Source: Fidelibacterota bacterium UBA1134 (lineage in GTDB: Bacteria; Fidelibacterota; Marinisomatia; Marinisomatales; S15-B10). Taken from it: a DNA stretch of 6,650 nt. The stretch lies in assembly GCA_002311975.1 (NCBI GenBank), contig DCAL01000038.1, forward strand, positions 4,941-11,590, given 5' to 3'. Below the pieces are notes generated by a model. It ran no database searches and was not told where the DNA came from. It was given only the letters and a program-made list of their open reading frames with translations. The position numbers and the translations under genes were made by a program. This document shows, one piece after another, positions 1 through 6,650 of this stretch; the stretch's first letter is position 1, and every line of letters begins with the position of its first letter.

Positions 1-2
1 GA

Positions 3-3000
3 ATCGTTTGGAGACGGGTCGGAGGGGCGGAAGATGAGAAATCTCCCCATGTGGCTGATCTGACAGGAGACGAACTGCGGGGAGGTCTTCACGACGCCGT
101 AGTACTCCGGAATACACCGGCGCTTCAAGACGGGGCCGTTTACGCCGTCTCCTTTGTTGGACAGGACGCGGCACAGAATGTATCGGACACATTGGTCGTG
201 GAAAATGTATTCTATGACGTCATAGCGCCGGTCATTGAGGTAGTATGGCCGAAGATCGAAATCTTCGTTGCCAATTCGCACTTGAGCTATACTCTCTCCG
301 AGGATCTGGGGGAGGGGAGTATCACGTGGGAGCAGGTGAGAGGGATGCTGGACAGGAATTCACCGCATATTCAATCGCTGTCTGGCGACGAGCTGAAAGC
401 GGGAGAACATTTGGAGATTGAACTTACGGCCGCTCCGCAACTGAGTGAGGGGACGACCTACACCGTCTCTTTCACGGGTAAGGATCACGCCGGAAATGAG
501 GCGGAATCAGTTACTATTGCCGATGTCACTTTTGATGCCACGGCCCCCTTTATCTCCGATGTGACACCTGTGGCAGGATCGTTCATCAATGATCCAAAGG
601 TGTCGTACTGGGTGAGCGAAAATATGCTGGAGGGGACATTTATCTGGACAAGGATCGGCGGCGCCGAAGATGCCAACACGCCTCACATCTCTTTGCTAAG
701 CGGAATTGAACTTCAGTCGGGCACTTTTCCTGAAAGCAGACTGGAGGAGTCGCCGGTACTGGTGGATGGCTCTATCTATACGCTCAGGATTGGCGCTTCG
801 GATGCGGCGGGCAATATCGCCGATACGGTCCGCATTGATTCGATCACCTTTGATGTTACAAGTCCCCTCTTCACCATCACTTCTCCCGAGCCGAACAGTT
901 ACATTTCTTCAGCCGCACGATCATATTCGTTGAGCGAAGATATCGTTGAAGGGGTTGTGACCTGGGAGCGATCGGGAGGAGAATTCGATGGCAAATCACC
1001 TCACGCCTCCAGACTGTCGGGCGATCAGTTGACAGCGGGAGAACATCCAGAGTTTCCCGTCAGCGAGATGTCTCCTCTGTCGGACGGGACTATCTATTCG
1101 CTCTTCTTTCAGGGGATAGATCGAGCTGGAAACAGATCGGAGCCGACGGTTATTCAAGGCATCTCTTATGATGTGACACCGCCCGCAATTTCAGGACTTT
1201 CGCCGCCAGACAGCGCCTATGTGAACCATACACGCATTACCTACGAACTGAGCGAAATCATGGCTGAAGGATCAGTCATCTGGACGCAGATTGCCGGTGA
1301 GTCAGATCCAAGGTCACCTCATGTTGTCGACTTGACGGAAGGAGAGAGGATTGGCGGTGCCCATTCAGATTTGACTTTGGCCGCTGCACCGCTCCTTAAG
1401 GACGGCGGCGTTTACAGAATCTCCGTGGAAGGAGTTGATGCAGCCGGCAATCGATCCGATACAGTTTCTGTATCAGAAATCTCATACGATGTAGGCTCGC
1501 CAGAAATACAGGTAGATTTTCCGGCTTCTGGCGCTTTCATAGCTGATTCGCGCACCGTCTACAGCTTGGATGAAGTCCTTGCCAGCGGGACCGTCACATG
1601 GCTTCGAAGCGGAGGCAATCCTGATCCTGATTCTCCTCACGAACTTGGAATGTCGGAACTGGAATTGAACTACGGACCGCACGACGGTCAGCTCGCCGCA
1701 ATCCCGGAGCTGGTGGACGGCGCCATCTATTCGATTCAGTTCAACGGCCGGGACAGGGCCGGGAACAGCGCTGAGACCATTGAAATCACAGGTGTGAAGC
1801 TCGATGGGACACCGCCGGTTATCGCACTCACCTCTCCGGATTCTGCTCAAGCTGTGAACCACAACCGTCTCACGTTCTCTCTCAGCGAAGACTTAGCTGA
1901 AGGGTCAGTCATCTGGATGCAAAGCAGCGGAAATGCCGACGCCAACTCACCGTATGAGGTGCCCCTTTTCAAGAGCGAGTTGACGGCCGGAGATCATGCG
2001 GACATTACGCTGGAATATGCTCCCACTCTCAATGACGGCTCCATTTACAACCTCACGGTTGTGGGCAAAGATTTTGCCGGTAATGTTTCTGATATTGTTT
2101 CCATAGAGAATATTGCCTACGATACGTCGCCGCCTGTTTTCGCCGTCACGGCTCCGGTCCACGGTGACTTTATCGGAGCTCTGCTCATCACCTATTCGCT
2201 GTCTGAACCGATCAAAGAGGGAAGAATCACGTGGAGGTGGGAGTCAGGCGCGCAGGACACCGGAACTCCTCACACTTCCGTCCTTTCGCTTAACGAACTG
2301 GAAATGGGAGATCATGAGGAATGGACTCTATCCGACGCTCCGCAGTTGGTGAGCGGTGCTCTCTATTCCGTCACTTTTTCCGGTCTTGATCACGCCGGTA
2401 ATACATCTGAAGAGGTAGTGATTGAAAACGTCACATTCGACAAAGAACCGCCGGTCATAAGCGTCATCTCTCCCAATGATAATTCTTTTATTGATAATAC
2501 AAGATTATCCTACTCTCTGAGCGAAGCTCTGGTGTGGGGAACTGTGACATGGAGGAGAGTTGACGGCACTCTGGATCAGGCGTCACCGCATATTCTGGAA
2601 TTGAGCGCGGAAGAGATGGCTCAAGGCGAGCATCTGGACAGAGCACTCAGTCACCCGTTTACACTGCAGGACGGCGCCGGATATCTGGTGGAGTTCTGCG
2701 GACGGGACAAGGCAGGAAATGAGGCTGAAGCTGTCACAGTGGCAGATGTCCGTTTCGACGTGGCGCCCCCTGTCTATACAGTTTCTTTTCCGTTGAGTAA
2801 CAGCTATGTCAGAGAGCCGACGTTCTCCTTTGACGTGAACGAAAACCTGAAAGAAGCGACACTGATGTGGGAGCGAACCGGGGGCGAAGCCGACCCTGGG
2901 GCACCCCATCCGGTTTCTCTAAGCGGAGCCGAGTTGACGGCAGGAAGCCACCCTGATGTGTCGCCGACTGAAGCGGTGAATCTGGTGAATGGCGCCGTCT

Positions 3001-5939
3001 ATTCGCTATCTCTCAAGGCGACAGATCTGGCAGGAAATGCGGGAGAAGCAGTTACGGTGTCCGGGCTCACATTTGATGATATTGCGCCGGTTCTCGCTGT
3101 GGCAAGTCCTGTGTCCGCCTCTTTCACGAATAACTTGCGTGTCAGCTATACGAATTCCGAAGTGCTCGCATCCGGCACAGTTACGTGGACGCAAATTGGC
3201 GGCGCCGCGGATGGAAATTCTCCTCATGAGATCGCGCTGACAGGTGACGAATTTTCGGCCGGTGAGCATGCTGATATTGAACTGGCTTCCGTTGCTTCTC
3301 TGCAGGACGGTGCCGTGTATGATGTCGCCTTTCAAGGGGGTGATGCCGCCGGGAACGAAGCTGAAGGCGTCCTCATTTCGGAAGTTGTCTACGATGTGAC
3401 AATTCCTGTCATTGCCCTTTCATCGCCTTCCGCCGCTGAGGCAGTGAACCACCCCGTGGTCAGTTACGAAGTGAGTGAGGAGCTGAAATCGGGAGCGTTT
3501 ACTTGGACGAGAACCGCCGGCGCCGAAGATCCCGCATCACCGCACCGCTCGAAATTGAGTTCCGAGGAGAAGCAGTTGGGCACCCATGCGGGTGTCTTGC
3601 TCACAGAGGTGCCAAAGCTTGTGGATGGTTCGGTCTATTCCGTTGCGCTCACCGGTGAAGATAAGGCTGGCAATGCCGCAGATTCTGTATCGGTTGATAA
3701 CGTGATGTTTGATGTGACGCCCCCCGTTATCGTGGCCAATGCCCCGGCTCCGTCCGGCATAGTGAATTCCACCGCTCTCTCTTATTCGTTGAGTGAGCCT
3801 CTGGCGGAGGGAACGGTAACATGGACAAGAACAGGAGGGGGCGACGATCCAGACTCTCCTCATGAGGTACTTCTCATAGATGCCGAACTTGAAGCGGGCG
3901 ATCATCAGGAGACTACGCTTACTCGGCCGCCGGTTCTTGTGAGCGGTGCTGTCTATAGAATTAGCTTCGACGGTATGGACGCAGCGCAGAACAGGTCTTC
4001 CGGTATGGTCATCGAATCGGTGATGTTCGACTCGGAGAAGCCAGTCTTCACACTGGCGATTCCAGATGGCAAGACCGCTGTCAGCGAGCCCAGGCTGTCA
4101 TATAGTCTTTCCGAAAATTGTGCCAACTCCACCGTGACTTGGACAAGGGAATCGGGCAGCGATGATCACGGCTCTCCGCACACCATCGAGCTGGCGGTAG
4201 ACGAATTGAACTCAGGCGATTATCAGGATGTCATCCTGTTGCAAGTACCAGTTCTTGTAGATGGGGCCACCTATACTATTGAGATCACCGGCAGAGATAT
4301 GGCTCAAAATGAAGGCTCTCCAGTTTCTGTCACGGGAATACTCTATGACGTCATGCCGCCGGTTGCCTCTCTCGAGTTGCCCGCAGCTGAATCCATCGTG
4401 AAGGAGTTGGCCGTTTCCTATTCTCTGAGCGAAACGCTTGCTGAAGGGACAGTAATCTGGACACAGACTGCCGGATCCGCCGATCCTCATTCTCCCCATG
4501 AAGTGTCACTGGCTGATCTTGAACTGAGTCAAGGTGATCACTCGACAGTTTCACTTGCGAACCAGACGCTCCTCGTAGACGGCGCTGTCTATACGCTGAC
4601 CCTTTCCGGTGTTGATTTCGCCGGTAATCAGACCGAAGAAATGTCGGTTTCGGGAATCACTTACGATGTGACACCGCCTCAGTTTACACAGGTATCACCT
4701 ACCATCGGTTCTTTCGTTAATAATAGAGAAACAGGCTATACTTTAAGTGAAGATTTAAGTGATGGGGAGGTTGTCTGGACAAGGAGCGGCGGGGCGAGTG
4801 ATCCGGATTCTCCGCACACCATAGAGTTGACCGCTGATGAACTGACGTCCGGGCCTCACGAGGCGTTCGTTCTTGCTAAAATGATCGATCTAGTGAGCGG
4901 TGCAACCTATATGCTAACCTTCTCCGGCAGCGATTTGGCAGGCAACGATTCCGACGGCGCAGAAACAGGCCCCATTTCCTATGACACTGTACCCCCAGTG
5001 TTCACCACCTCTGGGCCCAAGAATTCAGATTGGGTCAACCATACTCGTGTCGCGTATGAACTGAGTGAAGCGCTGCAGAGCGGCACCGTCAGTTGGGCGC
5101 CGAAGGACGGCGGTGCCCCCCTGATACAATCTTTGTCAGGTGTGGAGTTCGAAGCGGGAAGTCACTTGGATATTCAACTTGCAGATGCACCATCCCTTGA
5201 AGACGGCAAAGCATATGATATTGTTTTCGAAGGAGTGGATTCGGCGGGTAACGCGGCTGAAAAAGTATTGATTGCGGATGTTACGTATGATGTCACGCCT
5301 CCCAAGATAAAGATTGATCTTTCCAGCGCATCTCCCTCAAAACAGACAGTGGTTTATATGGCTCCCTTCGGTCTGAGTAACAGTGAAGATATGTCTGAAA
5401 TCACCTTTTTCTGGTCGAGAGAGGCCGGCAGCGAAGACCCGGAATCGCCGCATTCGCTGAAAGTTGCGCCTGAGAATCTGACAGAAGGCGAGCACGTGGA
5501 GGTCGTGCCTCCCGGTTCCGACAAGGTTCTCATCGGCACCGTATATACCCTCGCCATTCAGGGGAAGGACAAAGCCGGGAACGAAAGCAAGCGCCAGACT
5601 GTCCCGAGTATAGATATTATCAGACTTCTTAAAGGCGATTGGCTGTGGAAAGGGGCGATTCTGACAGCTGTTTGGTCTTTCACCGGTAAGGACGATTTTG
5701 CCCAGGGCGTCCTGATGGGTTCTTCCGTGGCCGAACAGGATCCGGGCAAGTATGCTGTCAATTTCGGCAAGAAACCGTTCGAGCTCCTCTTGAAATACGA
5801 TTCCGGCATCAAACGCTACGCCCTCTTCGAGTTCATCGGTCACAACAAGATGAGGGTGGTCTCCGGCGAGCGAAAACCGAAATCGTGGGCTGATGGTGAC
5901 CTTATGGAATTTGAATATAGTGAAGAGGATATTCCGTGA
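3..5939 (+). CDS. Giant Ig-like repeat surface/secreted protein, 5'-partial (at least 1978 residues)
   Basis: The reading frame is open from base 3 to a TGA at 5937-5939 and encodes 1978 visible residues. The N-terminus is off the left edge: the GTG at 51 lies inside a repeat unit, and the 16 codons before it already match the repeat (W, GG, D, SPH). Residues 1-1872 are tandem Ig-like beta-sandwich units of about 106 residues; residues 1873-1978 are a different C-terminal domain. The recurring GxDxAGN strand-turn and the YDVTPP-type linker are typical of bacterial Ig-like repeats in adhesins and secreted stalk proteins. The protein is very acidic and has only two cysteines (codons 2697-2699 and 4119-4121), in different units, so disulfides within a unit are unlikely. 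No LPXTG motif, transmembrane helix or recognisable type IX sorting domain is seen at the C-terminus. Export signal and anchoring would have to be upstream or of another kind. An extracellular adhesive or structural role is inference; no orthologue is recognised. Confidence 0.93.
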   Translation: MVWRRVGGAEDEKSPHVADLTGDELRGGLHDAVVLRNTPALQDGAVYAVSFVGQDAAQNVSDTLVVENVFYDVIAPVIEVVWPKIEIFVANSHLSYTLSEDLGEGSITWEQVRGMLDRNSPHIQSLSGDELKAGEHLEIELTAAPQLSEGTTYTVSFTGKDHAGNEAESVTIADVTFDATAPFISDVTPVAGSFINDPKVSYWVSENMLEGTFIWTRIGGAEDANTPHISLLSGIELQSGTFPESRLEESPVLVDGSIYTLRIGASDAAGNIADTVRIDSITFDVTSPLFTITSPEPNSYISSAARSYSLSEDIVEGVVTWERSGGEFDGKSPHASRLSGDQLTAGEHPEFPVSEMSPLSDGTIYSLFFQGIDRAGNRSEPTVIQGISYDVTPPAISGLSPPDSAYVNHTRITYELSEIMAEGSVIWTQIAGESDPRSPHVVDLTEGERIGGAHSDLTLAAAPLLKDGGVYRISVEGVDAAGNRSDTVSVSEISYDVGSPEIQVDFPASGAFIADSRTVYSLDEVLASGTVTWLRSGGNPDPDSPHELGMSELELNYGPHDGQLAAIPELVDGAIYSIQFNGRDRAGNSAETIEITGVKLDGTPPVIALTSPDSAQAVNHNRLTFSLSEDLAEGSVIWMQSSGNADANSPYEVPLFKSELTAGDHADITLEYAPTLNDGSIYNLTVVGKDFAGNVSDIVSIENIAYDTSPPVFAVTAPVHGDFIGALLITYSLSEPIKEGRITWRWESGAQDTGTPHTSVLSLNELEMGDHEEWTLSDAPQLVSGALYSVTFSGLDHAGNTSEEVVIENVTFDKEPPVISVISPNDNSFIDNTRLSYSLSEALVWGTVTWRRVDGTLDQASPHILELSAEEMAQGEHLDRALSHPFTLQDGAGYLVEFCGRDKAGNEAEAVTVADVRFDVAPPVYTVSFPLSNSYVREPTFSFDVNENLKEATLMWERTGGEADPGAPHPVSLSGAELTAGSHPDVSPTEAVNLVNGAVYSLSLKATDLAGNAGEAVTVSGLTFDDIAPVLAVASPVSASFTNNLRVSYTNSEVLASGTVTWTQIGGAADGNSPHEIALTGDEFSAGEHADIELASVASLQDGAVYDVAFQGGDAAGNEAEGVLISEVVYDVTIPVIALSSPSAAEAVNHPVVSYEVSEELKSGAFTWTRTAGAEDPASPHRSKLSSEEKQLGTHAGVLLTEVPKLVDGSVYSVALTGEDKAGNAADSVSVDNVMFDVTPPVIVANAPAPSGIVNSTALSYSLSEPLAEGTVTWTRTGGGDDPDSPHEVLLIDAELEAGDHQETTLTRPPVLVSGAVYRISFDGMDAAQNRSSGMVIESVMFDSEKPVFTLAIPDGKTAVSEPRLSYSLSENCANSTVTWTRESGSDDHGSPHTIELAVDELNSGDYQDVILLQVPVLVDGATYTIEITGRDMAQNEGSPVSVTGILYDVMPPVASLELPAAESIVKELAVSYSLSETLAEGTVIWTQTAGSADPHSPHEVSLADLELSQGDHSTVSLANQTLLVDGAVYTLTLSGVDFAGNQTEEMSVSGITYDVTPPQFTQVSPTIGSFVNNRETGYTLSEDLSDGEVVWTRSGGASDPDSPHTIELTADELTSGPHEAFVLAKMIDLVSGATYMLTFSGSDLAGNDSDGAETGPISYDTVPPVFTTSGPKNSDWVNHTRVAYELSEALQSGTVSWAPKDGGAPLIQSLSGVEFEAGSHLDIQLADAPSLEDGKAYDIVFEGVDSAGNAAEKVLIADVTYDVTPPKIKIDLSSASPSKQTVVYMAPFGLSNSEDMSEITFFWSREAGSEDPESPHSLKVAPENLTEGEHVEVVPPGSDKVLIGTVYTLAIQGKDKAGNESKRQTVPSIDIIRLLKGDWLWKGAILTAVWSFTGKDDFAQGVLMGSSVAEQDPGKYAVNFGKKPFELLLKYDSGIKRYALFEFIGHNKMRVVSGERKPKSWADGDLMEFEYSEEDIP
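4989..5294 (+). other. Degenerate Ig-like unit 16 (102 residues, SPH segment lost)
   Basis: Compared with the units before it, this copy is four residues shorter between Trp36 and the EL position. The usual segment W-T-R-x-GG-xx-D-xx-SPH is replaced by W-A-P-K-D-G-G-A-P followed by LIQSLSG. The reading frame is kept, and the flanking landmarks VNHTR, YELSE, EGVDSAGN and YDV are intact, so the change is local to one strand or loop. Its N-terminal part resembles unit 4, which also carries VNHTR and YELSE. Confidence 0.8.
5295..5618 (+). other. Divergent last Ig-like unit 17 (108 residues)
   Basis: This is the final repeat and the most unusual at its N-terminal side. The VN and YxLSE region is replaced by a Ser/Lys-containing stretch with YMAPFGLSNSED, adding about two residues. 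It still keeps the invariant Trp, the D-PESPH segment, GTVY and GKDKAGNES. The end of the unit departs from the YDV linker and reads PSIDI, running directly into the C-terminal domain. Terminal units of repeat arrays often diverge because they contact a different neighbour; that explanation is inference here. Confidence 0.8.
5619..5936 (+). other. C-terminal domain, lipocalin-like beta-barrel candidate
   Basis: These last 106 residues do not follow the repeat pattern. They open with LKGDWLWKG and continue with alternating hydrophobic and polar stretches that suggest an all-beta fold. The pattern of an opening G-x-W, then Y-x-V-N-F-x-KKPFELLL, then ALFEFIGHNKMRV, then GERKPKSW resembles from memory the small lipocalin-like or TIGR03067-type domains of bacterial extracellular proteins. 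Those often carry a KKP segment, a FEFI-like strand and an RP or KP segment near the end. No search was run, so the assignment is tentative. Unlike the repeats it is rich in lysine. It could be a ligand-binding tip or a module for secretion or anchoring. Confidence 0.45.
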
Positions 5940-5956
5940 CGCACACTCCGAATTCC

Positions 5957-5986
5957 GAGACACATAATCGTTAAATATTGTATAGA
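5957..5986 (+). promoter_or_regulatory. Possible weak sigma70-type promoter for the small downstream gene
   Basis: The 105-base gap 5940-6044 is AT-rich in its middle part (5965-6000). A TATAGA at 5981-5986 could serve as a -10 box, with GAGACA at 5957-5962 as a poor -35 box and 18 bases between them. Both boxes match the consensus at only four of six positions. No terminator separates this gap from the giant gene, so read-through transcription is equally possible. Confidence 0.2.
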
Positions 5987-6033
5987 CAAGACTTAACTTT
6001 AAAGCCGATTTTCTGGAGATAACGAACTCTTAC

Positions 6034-6039
6034 AGGAGG
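6034..6039 (+). promoter_or_regulatory. Strong Shine-Dalgarno site that fixes the start at 6045
   Basis: AGGAGG lies five bases before the ATG at 6045-6047. The GTG at 6042, directly upstream in the same frame, would be only two bases from this site, which is too close. ATG 6045 is therefore preferred. Confidence 0.85.
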
Positions 6040-6044
6040 AAGTG

Positions 6045-6527
6045 ATGGCGAAGGGAACGAGTTTTGCTGAGAAGGCGAAGAGGGGGCTGAAGAAAGACAA
6101 GCAGTTCAGTATTGTGAAGTTTGTGAAATCTGTAGTTTCTGAGAAGACGGGGCAGATCCGATTCCAGGAGAGTTTGCTCAAAGTACCCACCGGGATGAGC
6201 CTGGATGCTTATCTGAAGCAGTTGGAGGAGGGACCTGAACCGGCCGTTGAAGAAGAAGCTGCGGCGGAGTCTAAGGAAGTAGAGGCACAGGAGTCTGCTG
6301 AGGCAGCGGCTGAACCAGCGACTGAAGCAGTGCCTGATGAGGAAGTGGTTCCTGACGAGTCTGAAGACGAATCCGCTGAGACTGAAGAGCCGGCCGATAA
6401 TGGTGCTTCCGCTGATGCTGAAGAGCCCAAAACTCAAGAGTCTGAGACAGTCGATGCCGCTGAAGAAGTGACTGACGTTGAACCTGAAGCTGAGCCCGAA
6501 GAAGCCGAAAAGTCCAAATCAGACTGA
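6045..6527 (+). CDS. Small charge-polarised protein: basic head with acidic Glu/Ala/Pro tail (160 residues)
   Basis: The start is ATG 6045, chosen because AGGAGG sits at ideal spacing; the stop is TGA 6525-6527. Residues 1 to about 60 form a compact-looking head. It begins MAKGTSFAEKAKRGLKKDK, is rich in Lys and Arg, and continues with a beta-like stretch (VKFVKSVVSEKTGQIRFQES, then LLKVP) and a short amphipathic helix (LDAYLKQLEEG). From about residue 61 to 160 the protein is a low-complexity tail of Glu, Ala, Pro, Ser and Asp, almost certainly disordered and strongly negative, ending EKSKSD. There is no signal peptide or membrane segment, so it is probably cytoplasmic. The VKSVVSEKTG...F.E pattern faintly recalls the small DUF4295-type proteins of Bacteroidetes, but this is from memory and unverified. 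A nucleic-acid or ribosome-associated role would fit the basic head; this is inference. It starts 105 bases after the giant gene and ends 29 bases before the tRNA. Confidence 0.85.
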   Translation: MAKGTSFAEKAKRGLKKDKQFSIVKFVKSVVSEKTGQIRFQESLLKVPTGMSLDAYLKQLEEGPEPAVEEEAAAESKEVEAQESAEAAAEPATEAVPDEEVVPDESEDESAETEEPADNGASADAEEPKTQESETVDAAEEVTDVEPEAEPEEAEKSKSD

Positions 6528-6556
6528 TTATAGACTATCACGTGTGTCGTATTCTT
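6528..6556 (+). other. Short spacer before the tRNA, no terminator
   Basis: These 29 bases contain ATAG-A-CTAT (6530-6538), a tiny inverted repeat, but no stable hairpin with a T-run. The tRNA may therefore be co-transcribed with the small gene and released by processing, or it may use a promoter inside the end of that gene. Neither can be shown from the sequence. Confidence 0.4.
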
Positions 6557-6645
6557 GGAGAGATGTCCGAGTGGCTGAAGGAGCACGCTTGGAAAGCGTG
6601 TAACCGTTTTATGACGGTTCGAGGGTTCGAATCCCTCTCTCTCCG
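6557..6645 (+). tRNA. tRNA-Ser (anticodon GGA)
   Basis: This is a complete cloverleaf of 89 bases. The acceptor stem GGAGAGA (6557-6563) pairs fully with TCTCTCC (6638-6644), followed by discriminator G at 6645, as expected for serine tRNAs. The anticodon stem CACGC/GCGTG (6584-6588 and 6596-6600) encloses the loop TTGGAAA with anticodon GGA at 6591-6593, reading UCC and UCU. A long variable arm, AACCGT/ACGGTT (6602-6607 and 6614-6619), marks it as a class II tRNA. The T arm is GAGGG-TTCGAAT-CCCTC (6621-6637). CCA is not encoded: the following bases are CTCCT, so the tail must be added by tRNA nucleotidyltransferase. Confidence 0.97.
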
Positions 6646-6650
6646 CTCCT

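Larger units (their letters stand above)
3..5618 (+). repeat. Tandem array of Ig-like units: 1 partial plus 17 complete copies, 318-bp period
   Basis: The complete units start at 222, 540, 858, 1176, 1494, 1809, 2127, 2445, 2763, 3081, 3399, 3717, 4035, 4353, 4671, 4989 and 5295; the partial unit 0 covers 3-221. Fourteen complete units are exactly 106 codons, unit 5 is 105, unit 16 is 102 and unit 17 is 108. Consensus by unit position: PP at 2-3, SP at 9-10, VN at 16-17, YxLSE at 23-27, EG or SG at 31-32, Trp36, Asp44, SPH at 47-49, EL at 57-58, Gly61, His63, Pro72, DG or SG at 76-77, Tyr80, GxDxAGN at 86-92, and YDV or FDV at 104-106. Trp36, Tyr80, Asp88 and Asn92 occur in all 18 copies. Pro-His at 48-49 occurs in 16 of 18: unit 6 has Tyr for His, and unit 16 has lost the motif. 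DNA identity between copies is clearly lower than protein similarity, with synonymous codons varying freely, which indicates old duplication. Confidence 0.93.

Noticed and set aside
51..53. GTG as the start of the giant gene
   Set aside because: The frame is open to base 3 and the codons before it encode the normal W-GG-D-SPH part of a repeat unit. There is no ribosome site, so the gene starts upstream of the window.
222..5618. CRISPR-like or satellite repeat
   Set aside because: The period is 318 bp, the copies are not identical in DNA, and the periodicity is entirely explained by the protein units.
5940..5960. Terminator after the giant gene, from the GAATTC palindrome and CTC/GAG flanks
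   Set aside because: The stem is short and imperfect and there is no T-run.
5337..5963. Antisense open frame of 208 codons, and several others of 60-135 codons opposite or overlapping the giant gene
   Set aside because: They lie inside strongly patterned coding sequence, lack recognisable domains and ribosome sites, and change with the repeat phase. They are shadows of the + strand gene.
6030..6437. Antisense frames over the small gene, including a Ser-rich one at 6209-6430
   Set aside because: The Ser/Ala richness is what the reverse complement of Glu/Ala codon strings gives. The + strand frame has an ideal ribosome site and the opposite frames have none.
6557..6650. tRNA-Ser as an attachment site for an integrated element
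   Set aside because: Serine tRNAs are common integration targets, but only five bases follow the gene here and no duplicate 3' end or integrase is visible.

Overview
The window looks like bacterial chromosome of roughly balanced base composition with a slightly AT-richer intergenic gap. The layout is: one giant secreted or surface protein gene cut by the left edge (3-5939), a 105-base gap, a small gene for a charge-polarised protein (6045-6527), and a serine tRNA (6557-6645) that almost reaches the right edge. All genes are on the + strand. Taxonomy can only be guessed. Giant Ig-like repeat proteins, a tRNA gene without an encoded CCA tail and a strong AGGAGG ribosome site would fit a Gram-negative, perhaps marine, lineage of the FCB or Marinimicrobia kind, but no marker gene here settles it.

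About 89% of the window is a single open frame. It encodes one partial and 17 complete tandem copies of an Ig-like beta-sandwich unit of about 106 residues (318 bp), then a different C-terminal domain of 106 residues that resembles small lipocalin-like beta-barrels. The units keep almost exactly the same length but have diverged strongly in sequence, so this is an old, selected array and not a recent expansion. Four positions are invariant in every visible copy: a Trp, a Tyr, an Asp and an Asn. A Pro-His pair is kept in all but two. The N-terminus, signal peptide and any further repeats lie upstream of the window. The likely role is a long extracellular stalk or adhesin; this is inferred from architecture, not from a recognised orthologue.

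The small downstream gene has an excellent ribosome binding site. It encodes a basic head of about 60 residues joined to an acidic Glu/Ala/Pro-rich tail of about 100 residues. Its function is unknown. The tRNA is a complete tRNA-Ser(GGA) with the long variable arm typical of serine tRNAs. Nothing in the sequence shows that the three genes work together. No mobile element, CRISPR array, phage gene or convincing terminator is visible.
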